Shown here piece by piece: positions 18,045 through 29,300 of a DNA stretch of 31,186 nt (position 1 is its first letter; the number at the start of each line of letters is the position of its first letter). The DNA is from a virus. Below the pieces are notes generated by a model. It saw nothing but the letters and a program-made list of their open reading frames with translations. It did no database searches and was not told the origin of the DNA. The position numbers and the translations under genes are program-made. The stretch covers positions 1 to 31,186 of the IMG/VR virus record IMGVR_UViG_3300008452_007696. One strand, given 5' to 3'.

Positions 18045-18962
18045 ATGGCAGTAGGTAGTTACGGTATAATTAGACCATCAGATGTGTCACCCGAAGACGT
18101 TGAAATTTATTTTCATTACGTTGCGGATAGAAATAGCACTTCGACTGTTACTCTTAAGAAATTAAGTTCAGCTGAAGTATTAACCCCTGTTTATCATAAT
18201 TCGAACACCACGGATGATACTTCAGCACCTAATGTTGAAATCTTAGGTGGATTGTACAACTTAAAATTAACCGCATCCGATTTTGCGGATTTAGGTGTAT
18301 ACACACTCCATATAAGACCAAAACAAATAAGAACTTCAATTACTGATTGTGGAATTTTAGCGTCTCTACCTTCAGTTAGAGGATTGGTCATTGACTTATC
18401 CAATGTTCCTGCTGATGATAGAAATAAATTTACACCACAAGGACTTGTTGGATATAGAATTGAGTACATTAATTCATCTGACAATAAAAAAATTCCAAAT
18501 TTTTATAGAATCGTAACATCTTCGTTCTACTGTACACCAATTGTTTCAAATTTAACAAGTACATCACAAAAAGCTATCAGATATCAGTATAGTGAACAGG
18601 CAACCAATTTGATGTTTTTAACAGTAACACCATCTTCAGCACCAACAAATAAACCAAATACGGTTCCATTTATTGGTGTACCATCACAAAAAATCATATT
18701 AACAAACACATATTTAAATCCCACCACAATTGAGGTAGAAATGGTTGAACATGATGCTTCAACATTGGCACATGCTCTTTATGGTAATCAAAGTAAAGCG
18801 GTTTCACAAGGTATCTATACCATCTATGACAATAATAATAACATCTATAGACAATACAATCTTTACGAAGTTAAAGACGAATTTAATGAAACATTATATG
18901 AGATTCGTGAAGAAAGAAATGACGTAGACGAAACCTTAAACTTTGATACTATAACAGAATAA
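18045..18962 (+). CDS. Unknown structural-type protein, 305 residues
   Basis: No named family is recognised. The protein begins MAVGSYGIIRPSDVSPEDVE and has an N-terminal half of alternating beta-like sequence (EIYFHYVADRNSTSTVTL, then YNLKLTASDFADLGVYTLHI) resembling an Ig-like or jelly-roll fold. A Pro/Ser/Thr stretch at about 196-215 acts as a linker. A polar C-terminus (NNNNIYRQYNLYEVKDEF, then LYEIREERNDVDET) could be helical. Two cysteines are visible; no signal peptide or membrane segment is seen. It is separated from the upstream gene by 24 bases and its stop overlaps the next start by one base, so it is co-translated with the gpI-like gene. A tail or baseplate attachment role is inferred from context. 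Confidence 0.8.
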   Translation: MAVGSYGIIRPSDVSPEDVEIYFHYVADRNSTSTVTLKKLSSAEVLTPVYHNSNTTDDTSAPNVEILGGLYNLKLTASDFADLGVYTLHIRPKQIRTSITDCGILASLPSVRGLVIDLSNVPADDRNKFTPQGLVGYRIEYINSSDNKKIPNFYRIVTSSFYCTPIVSNLTSTSQKAIRYQYSEQATNLMFLTVTPSSAPTNKPNTVPFIGVPSQKIILTNTYLNPTTIEVEMVEHDASTLAHALYGNQSKAVSQGIYTIYDNNNNIYRQYNLYEVKDEFNETLYEIREERNDVDETLNFDTITE

Positions 18963-21900
18963 TGGCAAGGAGAAAAGTACCGAGTCAAGCGTCAAGCGGA
19001 GCGGAAACATTTAATGATTTCTTAGTTGGTAGACAGATAACTGATGGTTCATCTGCACTAACCAACACCGTATTTGCGCTTGATAAGTCTATCCCTGACA
19101 AAGATTCTAAAAATTTTACGAGTAACCCATTCTCTCAATTTTTAACATTAGATACGTTAAAAGAGGTTGAGGGTATTCAAACAACATCAGCAACACCAAG
19201 AAAAAAGAGAACTGACGAAGTAAGGTTTAAGGGCAACAAAAAATATGCCGATAAATCTTTATTTGGTTCGTTAACAAGTAGAATTTTAGTTTCATTAACT
19301 AGAATTATAAACAAGTTTCCGGGTGGAATTTCAATCTTATCGGACAGTCCTATAGGTGTTTCTAATTACAGTGCTAGTGGAATAACATATAACGATAGCA
19401 CCAATACCACAACTTTTTACATCGAAAGAAGTAAAATATTCAATCCTTTTGATTTAGTTTTTGTTGAGCCTAATTCAGTAGTTAAACCAGAAACTGAAAA
19501 CGAATTAAGAAATTTTTATTCGTCTTATACAAAATATGTTGTTGTTACAAATAACACACCATATCCAATTTTAGAATACAGCGAACCGAATACAAACAAT
19601 AGAATTTACTTAAAGGTATATGGACAACCATTTACTGGTTCAACATATTCAGAAAATTTATTGATAAGACCAAACGATGGTTTAGTTGAAGAATTTTTCG
19701 AAGGGTTAGACGATTTAGAGGAATCACTTTTAAATAGAGAAACAAATCCAATTTATACTTCATCATTTAAAGTACCGAGAGATGTTCAAGACAATTCAAA
19801 AACATCTTTGGTTGATGTTGTAATAACTTGGCCAATATCTAATGATGGTTATAACATACAAATAACCGGTTTTGATTACGATTTATATGTTGGTAAATTA
19901 AAAGATATTGCTGATGAGATAGATGTGTATAAATCTAATCTAATGGTTAGATTTTTAGCCGCACCACAGTTATTTGAATTTGACACCGAAGATAAAAGAG
20001 CTGAAAGTGTATTTCAATTATATGGTCAAAGCTTTGATAGTGTAAAGAAATACATAGACAACATAGCTTATATGAGAAACGTAAGTTATGATGGAATTAA
20101 TAATTTACCTGATGTACTTTTAAAAAACTTAGCAGAAAATTTAGGTTTATCAACATTAAATTTATTCGATGAAAATAGTCTAAATGATGTTTTATATTCA
20201 AGATTACAATCAAATTATGACGGAGTATCAACCGGTACGAATTTAATTGAAGCTGAGTATGAGTTTTATCGAAGATTACTTATAAATCTTGCTCACATTT
20301 ATAAATCAAAAGGAACAAAATCCTCTATTGATTTCTTTTTAAAATTTTTGGGGGCACCCGAGCCTTTGATTAGGATTGATGAATACATTTATAAAGTAAC
20401 GTCAATTCCATCTAGTTTTAATTTACAACAAGACATATACGATGCGATTCAAGGTAACAAAAGATATTCTTACGCCACCTTTGATAGTACAGGTTTCACA
20501 TATTCTAAAGTTTACTACTCAGCGTCAACAACATTTGACAGAGAGGGTTACCCTGTAGACGAAAAAACTGGACTACCAAGAAGAGCATATAACGAAACTG
20601 AAAACATATTCTTTGGTAAAGGTTCAGGATGGTACGATATTACATTATCACACCGTACTCCACTCGTTTTAGACAGTAGTAACTCAATACTAACGGGTAA
20701 CACCAAAACAATTAAAACAAAGAATAAAAACTACACATACGGAGAAGAATACTTTGATTTATATAGAACATTACCAGGTTTAGATACCGGTTATGAATTG
20801 GTTTCCGCGGTCGATAATAAAGACGGAAAACCAATTGAGGATGATTATTTATTAATTTTAAATAGAAAAAACATTGGAATTTATATCTCACCATCACGAG
20901 GTATAGATTATGATATCTTTAGACAAAGTAGAGAATTATTAATAAGTTTTGGTACAAATACTTTATTACCCCAAACAGGTAAAACTTTTGCTGAATTTTT
21001 AGACACCTTTATTCATGGACTTGTAACAAATTCTAACAAAATTCGTTACAAAAAAAATTATATTCAATTAGAAGATGTCTATAGAGATTATATATCACAA
21101 ACAACAGGTTTTACACCATATAATCAAATAAATGTTATTGAATTTGTTAATAAATTATCACCTTATTGGCCACAATTAGTTGAACAATTAGTACCATCAA
21201 CCACTCAATGGACCGGCGGTAATTTAATAGAAAATAACGTGTTTGGTAGACCAAAATATCAATATAGATATGATTGTCAACCATTAGAATTTATTGAGGA
21301 ACTATACCCTGATTTTGAAAATGTAATTGAGGAAGATTTAGAAAATATTTTAGGTGAAGAAAATAATTTTAGAGGTTTAATAAACCTTACAGGTGTTACT
21401 TACTATCCTGTAATTGAAATTGATGGAACAGTTTATGGTGGGGCCGACTACACGGGTCTAACATCCTCTATGTATGTGATTGTTAGTGGAACAAGTAACA
21501 CTTCAAACAGTGCAAAATTATTTGATGCACAACCATTTACAGGATGTACAAGTGGGGTCACCAGTGGTGATACGGTAAATCTTTCCTTAATATGTGATTA
21601 TAAAGATTATCTTGAACCTGATGTTACTAAAATTAAAGAACTATGGTTATCGGCGTTATCTGTATTGATTGATGACGTAACTATTACAAGAAATAGTGCA
21701 GGGTATGAACCCTATTCTGCTTTCACGGGAACCACAGGCCAAACATATTTTTCAGAAACAATACCATTAATAAAATACACAACATACACTGATGAAAATG
21801 GTGTTGAAAAAGTTAAGTTTTCATCCGTAAAATTAGGTCCAAACGAATGTTCAGTGGTCGACTATTTTGATTATCGATTTGATGCCGATTACAAAATCAC

Positions 21901-23206
21901 AAAAAATACAAATGGAATCAGTGTTAAAGTTTATACTGATAATACCGTTTATTGCGACTCAAACAGTGGATGTACATTAGTGAGTGATGTGTTTTTTGAA
22001 GTAATTGGATACAAAACAGGTATCCAACAAGGTTCAACATGGCCATTTAACATTTATGCTAATTGTGTAAGTGGAACAAATGAAAATGCGGATGTTTACA
22101 TTCAAAAAGTTAGTGATTGTGTATATAAATTAACTGGTTTTTCAGAAAATGATGTAATAGATTTTAATATTGTAGATGCAGCAAATAAAGAAGTAAAATT
22201 CAAAATTGAAGGTCTACAACCCAAAATTGAACATGACCCATGTCCAACACCATCAGGAAAAAGTCACGTAGAATTATTTAGTATTGTTGGTTACCAAGGA
22301 ACAATATCATCCCCAATTTCAGTTGTTTCAGGTGCAACATATTGTGACAATTACACAGGTTACACAATACAACCAAAAGTTGAATACAAATCAAACTTTA
22401 ACTATGGTTTAAAATGTGACTCTATAGTTTTAGTAGTTGATAGCGGATTAACCATTGACAACCAAACTACAGATGACAATATTGAAAGTTATATTAGTGG
22501 TGGTACGATAAGTGGTAAAAGTGTTTGTGATTTAAATGTTGGGGAATATGTTTTATCTGCATCTTACAAACAATGTACAGAATATAGTCACCAACAAATT
22601 GTGAATGGACCTGTATCAGGGTATTCATTTACGTACAACTATCAAAAACTTGAAATTACAGACATTGAATGTTTAGCATCAATCAAGAAAAGTATCATTA
22701 CAGGATTAACCCAAAATAATACTTATGAAGTTTTTGAAGTTTTACCAACAACACAACTAAGAGTTTATACAAATAGAATCATTGAAAATTTTGGAACACC
22801 TACAAATAGTGTTTACTTTTTTGACGATAGGTTCCCAGAGGAATTACAAAAAAAACCAACAGATTTTATTGAACCTTGTTGTGACCATCCGAAAGAATTA
22901 TATAACCATGGGGATTATTTAATAAACAAATATGGTAAAACCATAGAAGTAATTGATGTCGACTTAAATTATTGCGATACAGGATTATACTTCAATCTAA
23001 ATTTTGAATTAGACAATACACCACTAACTGATGAATTTGTTGTTGTTTTCAATGGAAATAACAGCGACCAAATTCTGATGAAACACAAATACGATAAACA
23101 TCCAAATATTGGATTCAACCTCGGTCAATATTATATCGATGCCAACCATTGTCCTACAGAACCAACTAATGAGGAATTAAGTAGTTCCATTTTTGATTGT
23201 CCATGA
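18962..23206 (+). CDS. Large baseplate/tail protein with tail-protein-I (gp7-like) region
   Basis: This 1414-residue protein contains, at about residues 330-470, the pattern of phage tail protein I: an aspartate-rich helix (FEFDTEDKRAESVFQLYGQS), LPDVLLKNLAENLGL, and then YRRLLINLAHIYKSKGTKSS with FFLKFLGAPEP. The same region corresponds to P2 gpI, whose T4 counterpart is wedge protein gp7. Two wedge proteins of the same system lie upstream (gp25-like, gp6-like), which supports the call. The C-terminal about 600 residues are a long extension of beta-like, Thr/Ser/Gly-rich sequence with many cysteines (for example CDSNSGCTL, EPCCDHP, ANHCP), perhaps a chain of Ig-like domains. Its ATG overlaps the previous TAA by one base. 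A single-chain fusion of wedge protein and fibre-like extension is the best reading. Confidence 0.82.
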   Translation: MARRKVPSQASSGAETFNDFLVGRQITDGSSALTNTVFALDKSIPDKDSKNFTSNPFSQFLTLDTLKEVEGIQTTSATPRKKRTDEVRFKGNKKYADKSLFGSLTSRILVSLTRIINKFPGGISILSDSPIGVSNYSASGITYNDSTNTTTFYIERSKIFNPFDLVFVEPNSVVKPETENELRNFYSSYTKYVVVTNNTPYPILEYSEPNTNNRIYLKVYGQPFTGSTYSENLLIRPNDGLVEEFFEGLDDLEESLLNRETNPIYTSSFKVPRDVQDNSKTSLVDVVITWPISNDGYNIQITGFDYDLYVGKLKDIADEIDVYKSNLMVRFLAAPQLFEFDTEDKRAESVFQLYGQSFDSVKKYIDNIAYMRNVSYDGINNLPDVLLKNLAENLGLSTLNLFDENSLNDVLYSRLQSNYDGVSTGTNLIEAEYEFYRRLLINLAHIYKSKGTKSSIDFFLKFLGAPEPLIRIDEYIYKVTSIPSSFNLQQDIYDAIQGNKRYSYATFDSTGFTYSKVYYSASTTFDREGYPVDEKTGLPRRAYNETENIFFGKGSGWYDITLSHRTPLVLDSSNSILTGNTKTIKTKNKNYTYGEEYFDLYRTLPGLDTGYELVSAVDNKDGKPIEDDYLLILNRKNIGIYISPSRGIDYDIFRQSRELLISFGTNTLLPQTGKTFAEFLDTFIHGLVTNSNKIRYKKNYIQLEDVYRDYISQTTGFTPYNQINVIEFVNKLSPYWPQLVEQLVPSTTQWTGGNLIENNVFGRPKYQYRYDCQPLEFIEELYPDFENVIEEDLENILGEENNFRGLINLTGVTYYPVIEIDGTVYGGADYTGLTSSMYVIVSGTSNTSNSAKLFDAQPFTGCTSGVTSGDTVNLSLICDYKDYLEPDVTKIKELWLSALSVLIDDVTITRNSAGYEPYSAFTGTTGQTYFSETIPLIKYTTYTDENGVEKVKFSSVKLGPNECSVVDYFDYRFDADYKITKNTNGISVKVYTDNTVYCDSNSGCTLVSDVFFEVIGYKTGIQQGSTWPFNIYANCVSGTNENADVYIQKVSDCVYKLTGFSENDVIDFNIVDAANKEVKFKIEGLQPKIEHDPCPTPSGKSHVELFSIVGYQGTISSPISVVSGATYCDNYTGYTIQPKVEYKSNFNYGLKCDSIVLVVDSGLTIDNQTTDDNIESYISGGTISGKSVCDLNVGEYVLSASYKQCTEYSHQQIVNGPVSGYSFTYNYQKLEITDIECLASIKKSIITGLTQNNTYEVFEVLPTTQLRVYTNRIIENFGTPTNSVYFFDDRFPEELQKKPTDFIEPCCDHPKELYNHGDYLINKYGKTIEVIDVDLNYCDTGLYFNLNFELDNTPLTDEFVVVFNGNNSDQILMKHKYDKHPNIGFNLGQYYIDANHCPTEPTNEELSSSIFDCP

Positions 23207-23325
23207 TAAAAACTGTAAAAATAGACGTTGACAATACCCGAATAAATGAGTATATTTTTATAATAAAAATAGATATAGATAAGACTGTAGATTTAAATGG
23301 CATTAATAAAAATAAACACAGGTAA
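23203..23325 (+). CDS. Possible 40-residue small protein overlapping two genes
   Basis: An ATG overlaps the TGA of the gpI-like gene (ATGA), the coupling seen throughout this operon. It opens a 40-residue frame beginning [20 protein letters not shown]. The frame has alternating hydrophobic residues typical of beta strands and ends inside the first 29 bases of the repeat-protein gene, in another frame. It could be a real small protein, a translational bridge to the next start, or chance. No family is recognised. Confidence 0.3.
   Translation: MIKTVKIDVDNTRINEYIFIIKIDIDKTVDLNGINKNKHR
23254..23270. repeat. Perfect AT-only palindrome upstream of the repeat-protein gene
   Basis: ATTTTTAT and ATAAAAAT flank a single central A, 27 bases before the ATG at 23297. 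It may be a promoter or operator site for the repeat-protein gene, which has its own 90-base gap from the previous stop. AT-rich chance is possible. Confidence 0.3.
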
Positions 23326-26300
23326 TTTTGATGGTGAAATTGGTGTTATCACATTTTATCCTTGTACTGGCGGTACCTTGAATTTAGGTACTGTCGTGAT
23401 GCCATATTATTACGACACAAACTACTACTTAGGTACTTACTCAGTTTATTTTCCGTCACTTGATAAAACTTGTGTGGCTGAGATTCCTTGCCCTACACCT
23501 TCACCTACACCTTCACCAACACTTACACCATCATTAACACCAACACCAACAACCTTTACTTCAAATACCCCAACCCCAACAGTTACCAAAACCCCTACTG
23601 TTACACCTACGGTTACAAAAACACCTACTGTTACCCCAACCAATACTATCACTCCAACAAATACTCCTACGAATACCGTAACTCCGACTAATACTCCAAC
23701 AAACGAGCCTACAGTTACCCCAACTGAAACTCCTACAGTTACTCCAACTAACACAGTAACTCCAACCAATACCCCAACAAATACCCCAACGGTTACCCCA
23801 ACTGAAACTCCTACAGTTACCCCAACTAACACAGTAACTCCAACCGAATCACCAGCCAACACACCTACTGTAACTCCTACGAATACAGTTACACCAACCG
23901 AGACACCAACTGTTACTCCGACCGAAACTCCAACTGTAACCCCAACAAATACGGTAACCCCAACCAATACACCAACTGAAACACCTACCAACACCCCAAC
24001 AAATACAGTTACCCCTACCGAAACTCCAACTGTAACTCCAACAAATACGGTAACCCCTACCGAAACACCTACCAATACACCAACTCATACAGTAACCCCT
24101 ACCGAAACACCAACCAATACCCCAACTAATACACCGACTGAAACACCCACTAACACCCCAACAAATACTGTTACCCCAACTAATACACCAACCGAAACAC
24201 CAACCGAAACACCAACCAATACCCCAACCAACACCGTAACTCCAACTGTTACCCCAACTGTTACCCCAACTGTAACTCCAACCAATACTGTTACCCCAAC
24301 TAATACACCAACCGAAACACCAACCGAAACACCAACCAATACTCCAACCAACACCGTAACCCTAACCGTTACCCCTACCGAAACACCAACCAACACCCCA
24401 ACTAATACTCCGACTAACACAGTAACACCAACACTGAGTCCAACCGTTACCCCTACCGAAACACCTACCAATACCCCAACCAACACCATAACACCAACTA
24501 ACACTCCGACTAATACCTCAACTGTAACTCCAACCAATACTGTAACTCCAACCAATACACCCACTGTAACACAAACTGAAACACCTACCCTAACACCAAC
24601 AAATACTGCAACCGTTACACCAACTCAAACCCCAACCAATACTCCTACCAATACTGTTACACCAACGGTTACCCCAACTAACACTCCAACTGTAACTCCA
24701 ACAAATACGGTAGCTCCAACTAATACACCTACAAATACACCAACCGAAACACCAACAAATACCCCCACCAACACACCAACAAATACTCCCACAGAAACAC
24801 CAACACTTACACCAACCAACACCGTAACCCCTACCAATACAGTCACACCAACCAATACTGTTACAGTGACTCCAACAGAAACTGTGACACCAACTAATAC
24901 ACCTACAAACACCCCAACTAATACACCAACAAATACGGTTACACCTACGAATACTCCAACCAACACAGTAACTCCAACAAATACTCCAACTAACACTCCA
25001 ACATTAAGTCCTACCAATACCGTAACTCCTACCAACACCCCAACAAACACACCGACGAATACAGTAACTCCAACTCAGACACCTACAAATACTCCTACAA
25101 ATACCGTTACACCAACCAATACCCCAACCAATACCCCAACCAACACCGTAACTCCAACAAACACTCCTACCAACACTCCTACAAACACTCCCACAAATAC
25201 CGTAACTCCAACCAACACCGTAACTCCGACTAATACACCTACAAACACACCAACGAATACTGTGACTCCTACATTGAGTCCTACGGTAACACCAACTAAC
25301 ACCGTAACACCAACCAATACTCCAACCAATACACCTACCAATACTGTGACTCCTACATTGAGTCCTACGGTAACACCAACTAACACCGTAACACCAACCA
25401 ATACTCCAACTAACACGCCGACCAACACTCCTACTAACACTGTAACACCAACATTGAGTCCAACAGTGACTCCAACCAATACAGTTACCCCCACAAACAC
25501 CCCGACAAATACTGTAACTCCAACCAATACTGTAACTCCAACAAATACACCAAGTGTAACTGTGACGGTTTCACCAACACCAGCACCTTCTTGTGACATT
25601 GATTATACAATGTTACCCTCACCAACTCCAACGAGCACCCCAACACCCACCAATACTCCAACGGTAACACCAACCAACACTGTAACACCATCCGTTACAT
25701 TAACCAATACTCCCACAAACACACCAACCAATACAGTAACTCCTACTAACACCCCAACTAATACACCAACAAAAACTGTTACACCAACTTTAACTCCAAC
25801 AAATACTCCAACTAATACTGTAACACCAACCAATACACCAACAAACACTCCTACCAATACAGTTACTCCTACATTGAGTCCAACAGTTACTCCTACCAAT
25901 ACTGTTACCCCAACCAATACTCCTACCAATACCCCAACCAATACAGTTACACCTACATTGACTCCAACAGCGACCCCAACCAACACCGTAACCCCTACAA
26001 ATACCCCAACATTAAGCCCCACCAATACTCCAACCAACACCGTAACCCCTACAAATACTGTAACACCAACGAATACCCCAACCAACACTCCGACAAACAC
26101 CCCAACAAACACTGTAACACCAACCAACACTCCAACAAACACTGTAACACCGACCAATACTCCAACAAATACCCCTACTAATACTGCTACTCCTACAAAT
26201 ACACCAACTAATACTCCTACCAATACGGTAACCCCTACAAATACACCAACTAACACTCCTACCAATACGGTATCCCCAACACTGACACCTACTAACACCC

Positions 26301-29300
26301 CTACGAACACCGTAACACCAACAAACACACCAACTAACACACCAACTAATACTGTAACACCAACTAACACTCCTACCAACACCCCAACCAACACAGTTAC
26401 TCCTACCAATACGCCAACTAATACTCCTACCAATACGGTAACGCCAACATTGAGTCCAACAGTGACTCCAACCAATACCGTTACACCAACTCAAACCCCT
26501 ACAAATACCCCAACTAACACCGTAACACCAACCAATACACCTACGAATACCCCCACTAATACTCCAACAAATACCGTAACCCCAACAAACACGCCTACGA
26601 ATACACCAACAGTAACCCCTACCAATACCGTAACCCCAACAAATACACCGACGGTAACTCCGACCAATACAGTCACACCAACTAATACACCAACCAACAC
26701 TCCTACCAATACGGCTACCAATACAGTTACTCCTACCAATACACCCACAAATACACCAACAAATACGGTTACACCAACTAACACTCCTACTAATACTCCA
26801 ACAAATACCGTAACACCGACACTGACACCTACAAATACCCCGACAAACACTCCAACCAATACAGTTACTCCAACCAATACTGTAACTCCTACCAACACCC
26901 CTACCAACACCCCAACAAATACTCCAACAAATACAGTCACCCCAACTAATACTCCAACCAATACTGTCACCCCTACCAATACTCCTACAAACACCCCCAC
27001 CAATACTGTCACCCCTACCAATACTCCTACCAATACTCCTACAAATACAGTAACTCCAACTAACACCCCAACAAATACTCCAACAAATACAGTCACCCCA
27101 ACCAATACTCCTACCAATACGCCCACCAATACTGTCACCCCTACCAATACTCCTACCAATACTTCTACAAATACAGTAACTCCAACTAATACTCCTACCA
27201 ATACGCCTACTAATACTGTAACTCCAACCAACACCCCAACTGTAACTCCTACCAATACTGTTACACCAACAAACACTCCTACTAACACACCAACCAATAC
27301 TGTTACACCAACAAACACTCCTACTAACACACCAACCAATACGGTAACTCCTACCAACACCCCAACTAACACACCAACCAATACGGTAACTCCTACCAAC
27401 ACCCCAACTAACACCCCAACAAATACTGTTACACCAACAAATACTCCCACCAATACCCCAACAAACACGGTGACTCCAACAAACACTCCTACTAACACCC
27501 CAACAAATACAGTAACACCAACATTGAGTCCTACAGTAACTCCTACGAACACAGTAACTCCTACAAATACTCCCACAAACACTCCGACCAACACCGTTAC
27601 ACCAACAAATACCCCAACCAATACCCCGACAAATACAGTAACCCCAACTAACACACCTACCAACACTCCAACTAATACAGTAACTCCCACATTAAGTCCA
27701 ACTGTGACTCCTACTAATACTGTGACTCCTACAAACACTCCTACCAACACACCAACAAATACAGTTACACCTACATTGAGTCCAACAGTGACTCCAACCA
27801 GCACCGTAACCCCAACTAATACGCCAACATTAAGTCCTACCAATACTCCAACCAACACTGTTACTCCTACAAATACCGTTACACCAACCAATACACCTAC
27901 CAATACCCCAACAAACACCGTAACCCCAACACTAACCCCAACTAACACTCCAACCAATACTCCTACAAATACGGTATCTCCAACCAACACCGTAACCCCA
28001 ACAAATACACCAACTAACACTCCAACCAATACTCCCACCAACACTGTTACTCCAACCAACACCCCGACCAACACTCCGACTAATACAGTAACTCCTACCA
28101 ATACCCCAACAAATACCCCAACAAATACAGTTACACCTACATTGAGTCCAACGGTGACTCCTACTAATACTGTAACTCCTACCAACACTCCGACCAACAC
28201 ACCAACCAATACTGTTACACCTACATTGAGTCCAACGGTGACTCCTACTAATACTGTTACACCCACTAACACGCCAACTAACACTCCTACTAACACTGTA
28301 ACACCAACTCAGACTCCCACGAACACGCCTACAAATACAGTAACACCTACTAACACACCTACTAATACACCAACAAATACGGTAACACCAACCAACACCC
28401 CTACGAACACGCCGACTAACACCCCAACCAATACAGTCACACCAACTAATACCGTAACTCCAACAAATACGCCAACCAATACTCCTACCAATACGCCAAC
28501 CAATACCGTAACACCAACTCAGACACCGACAAATACCCCAACAAAAACTGTTACACCAACATTGAGTCCGACTGTGACACCAACAAATACTGTTACTCCA
28601 ACCAATACCCCCACCAATACTCCAACTAACACAGTAACCCCAACCAATACTCCAACTGTAACACCTACGAATACTGTTACACCTACAAATACACCGACGA
28701 ATACACCAACCAATACGGTAACTCCAACCAACACCCCAACCAATACCCCAACTAGTACTGTTACACCAACATTAAGCCCGACACTAACACCAACCAATAC
28801 AGTAACTCCAACATTGAGTCCGACTGTAACTCCAACAAGAACGGTTACACCTACTTTAACACCAACCAATACACCGACAAATACGGTAACCCCTACAAAT
28901 ACTCCCACCAACACCCCAACAAACACTCCAACCAATACAGTCACCCCAACAAACACCGTAACACCAACCAACACCCCCACAAACACTCCAACCAATACTC
29001 CAACAAACACCGTAACACCAACCAACACACCAACCAAGACTGTAACTCCAACCAATACCCCAACCAATACTCCAACTAATACAGTAACCCCAACTAATAC
29101 ACCAACCAATACTCCAACGAACACCGTAACTCCAACCAACACCCCAACCAACACTGTAACTCCAACAAATACACCTACAGTTACCCCGACTAACACAGTA
29201 ACACCTACACTGAGTCCGACTGTAACCCCTACGAATACAGTTACACCAACTCAGACACCTACAAATACTCCAACTAACACCGTAACTCCTACCAACACAC

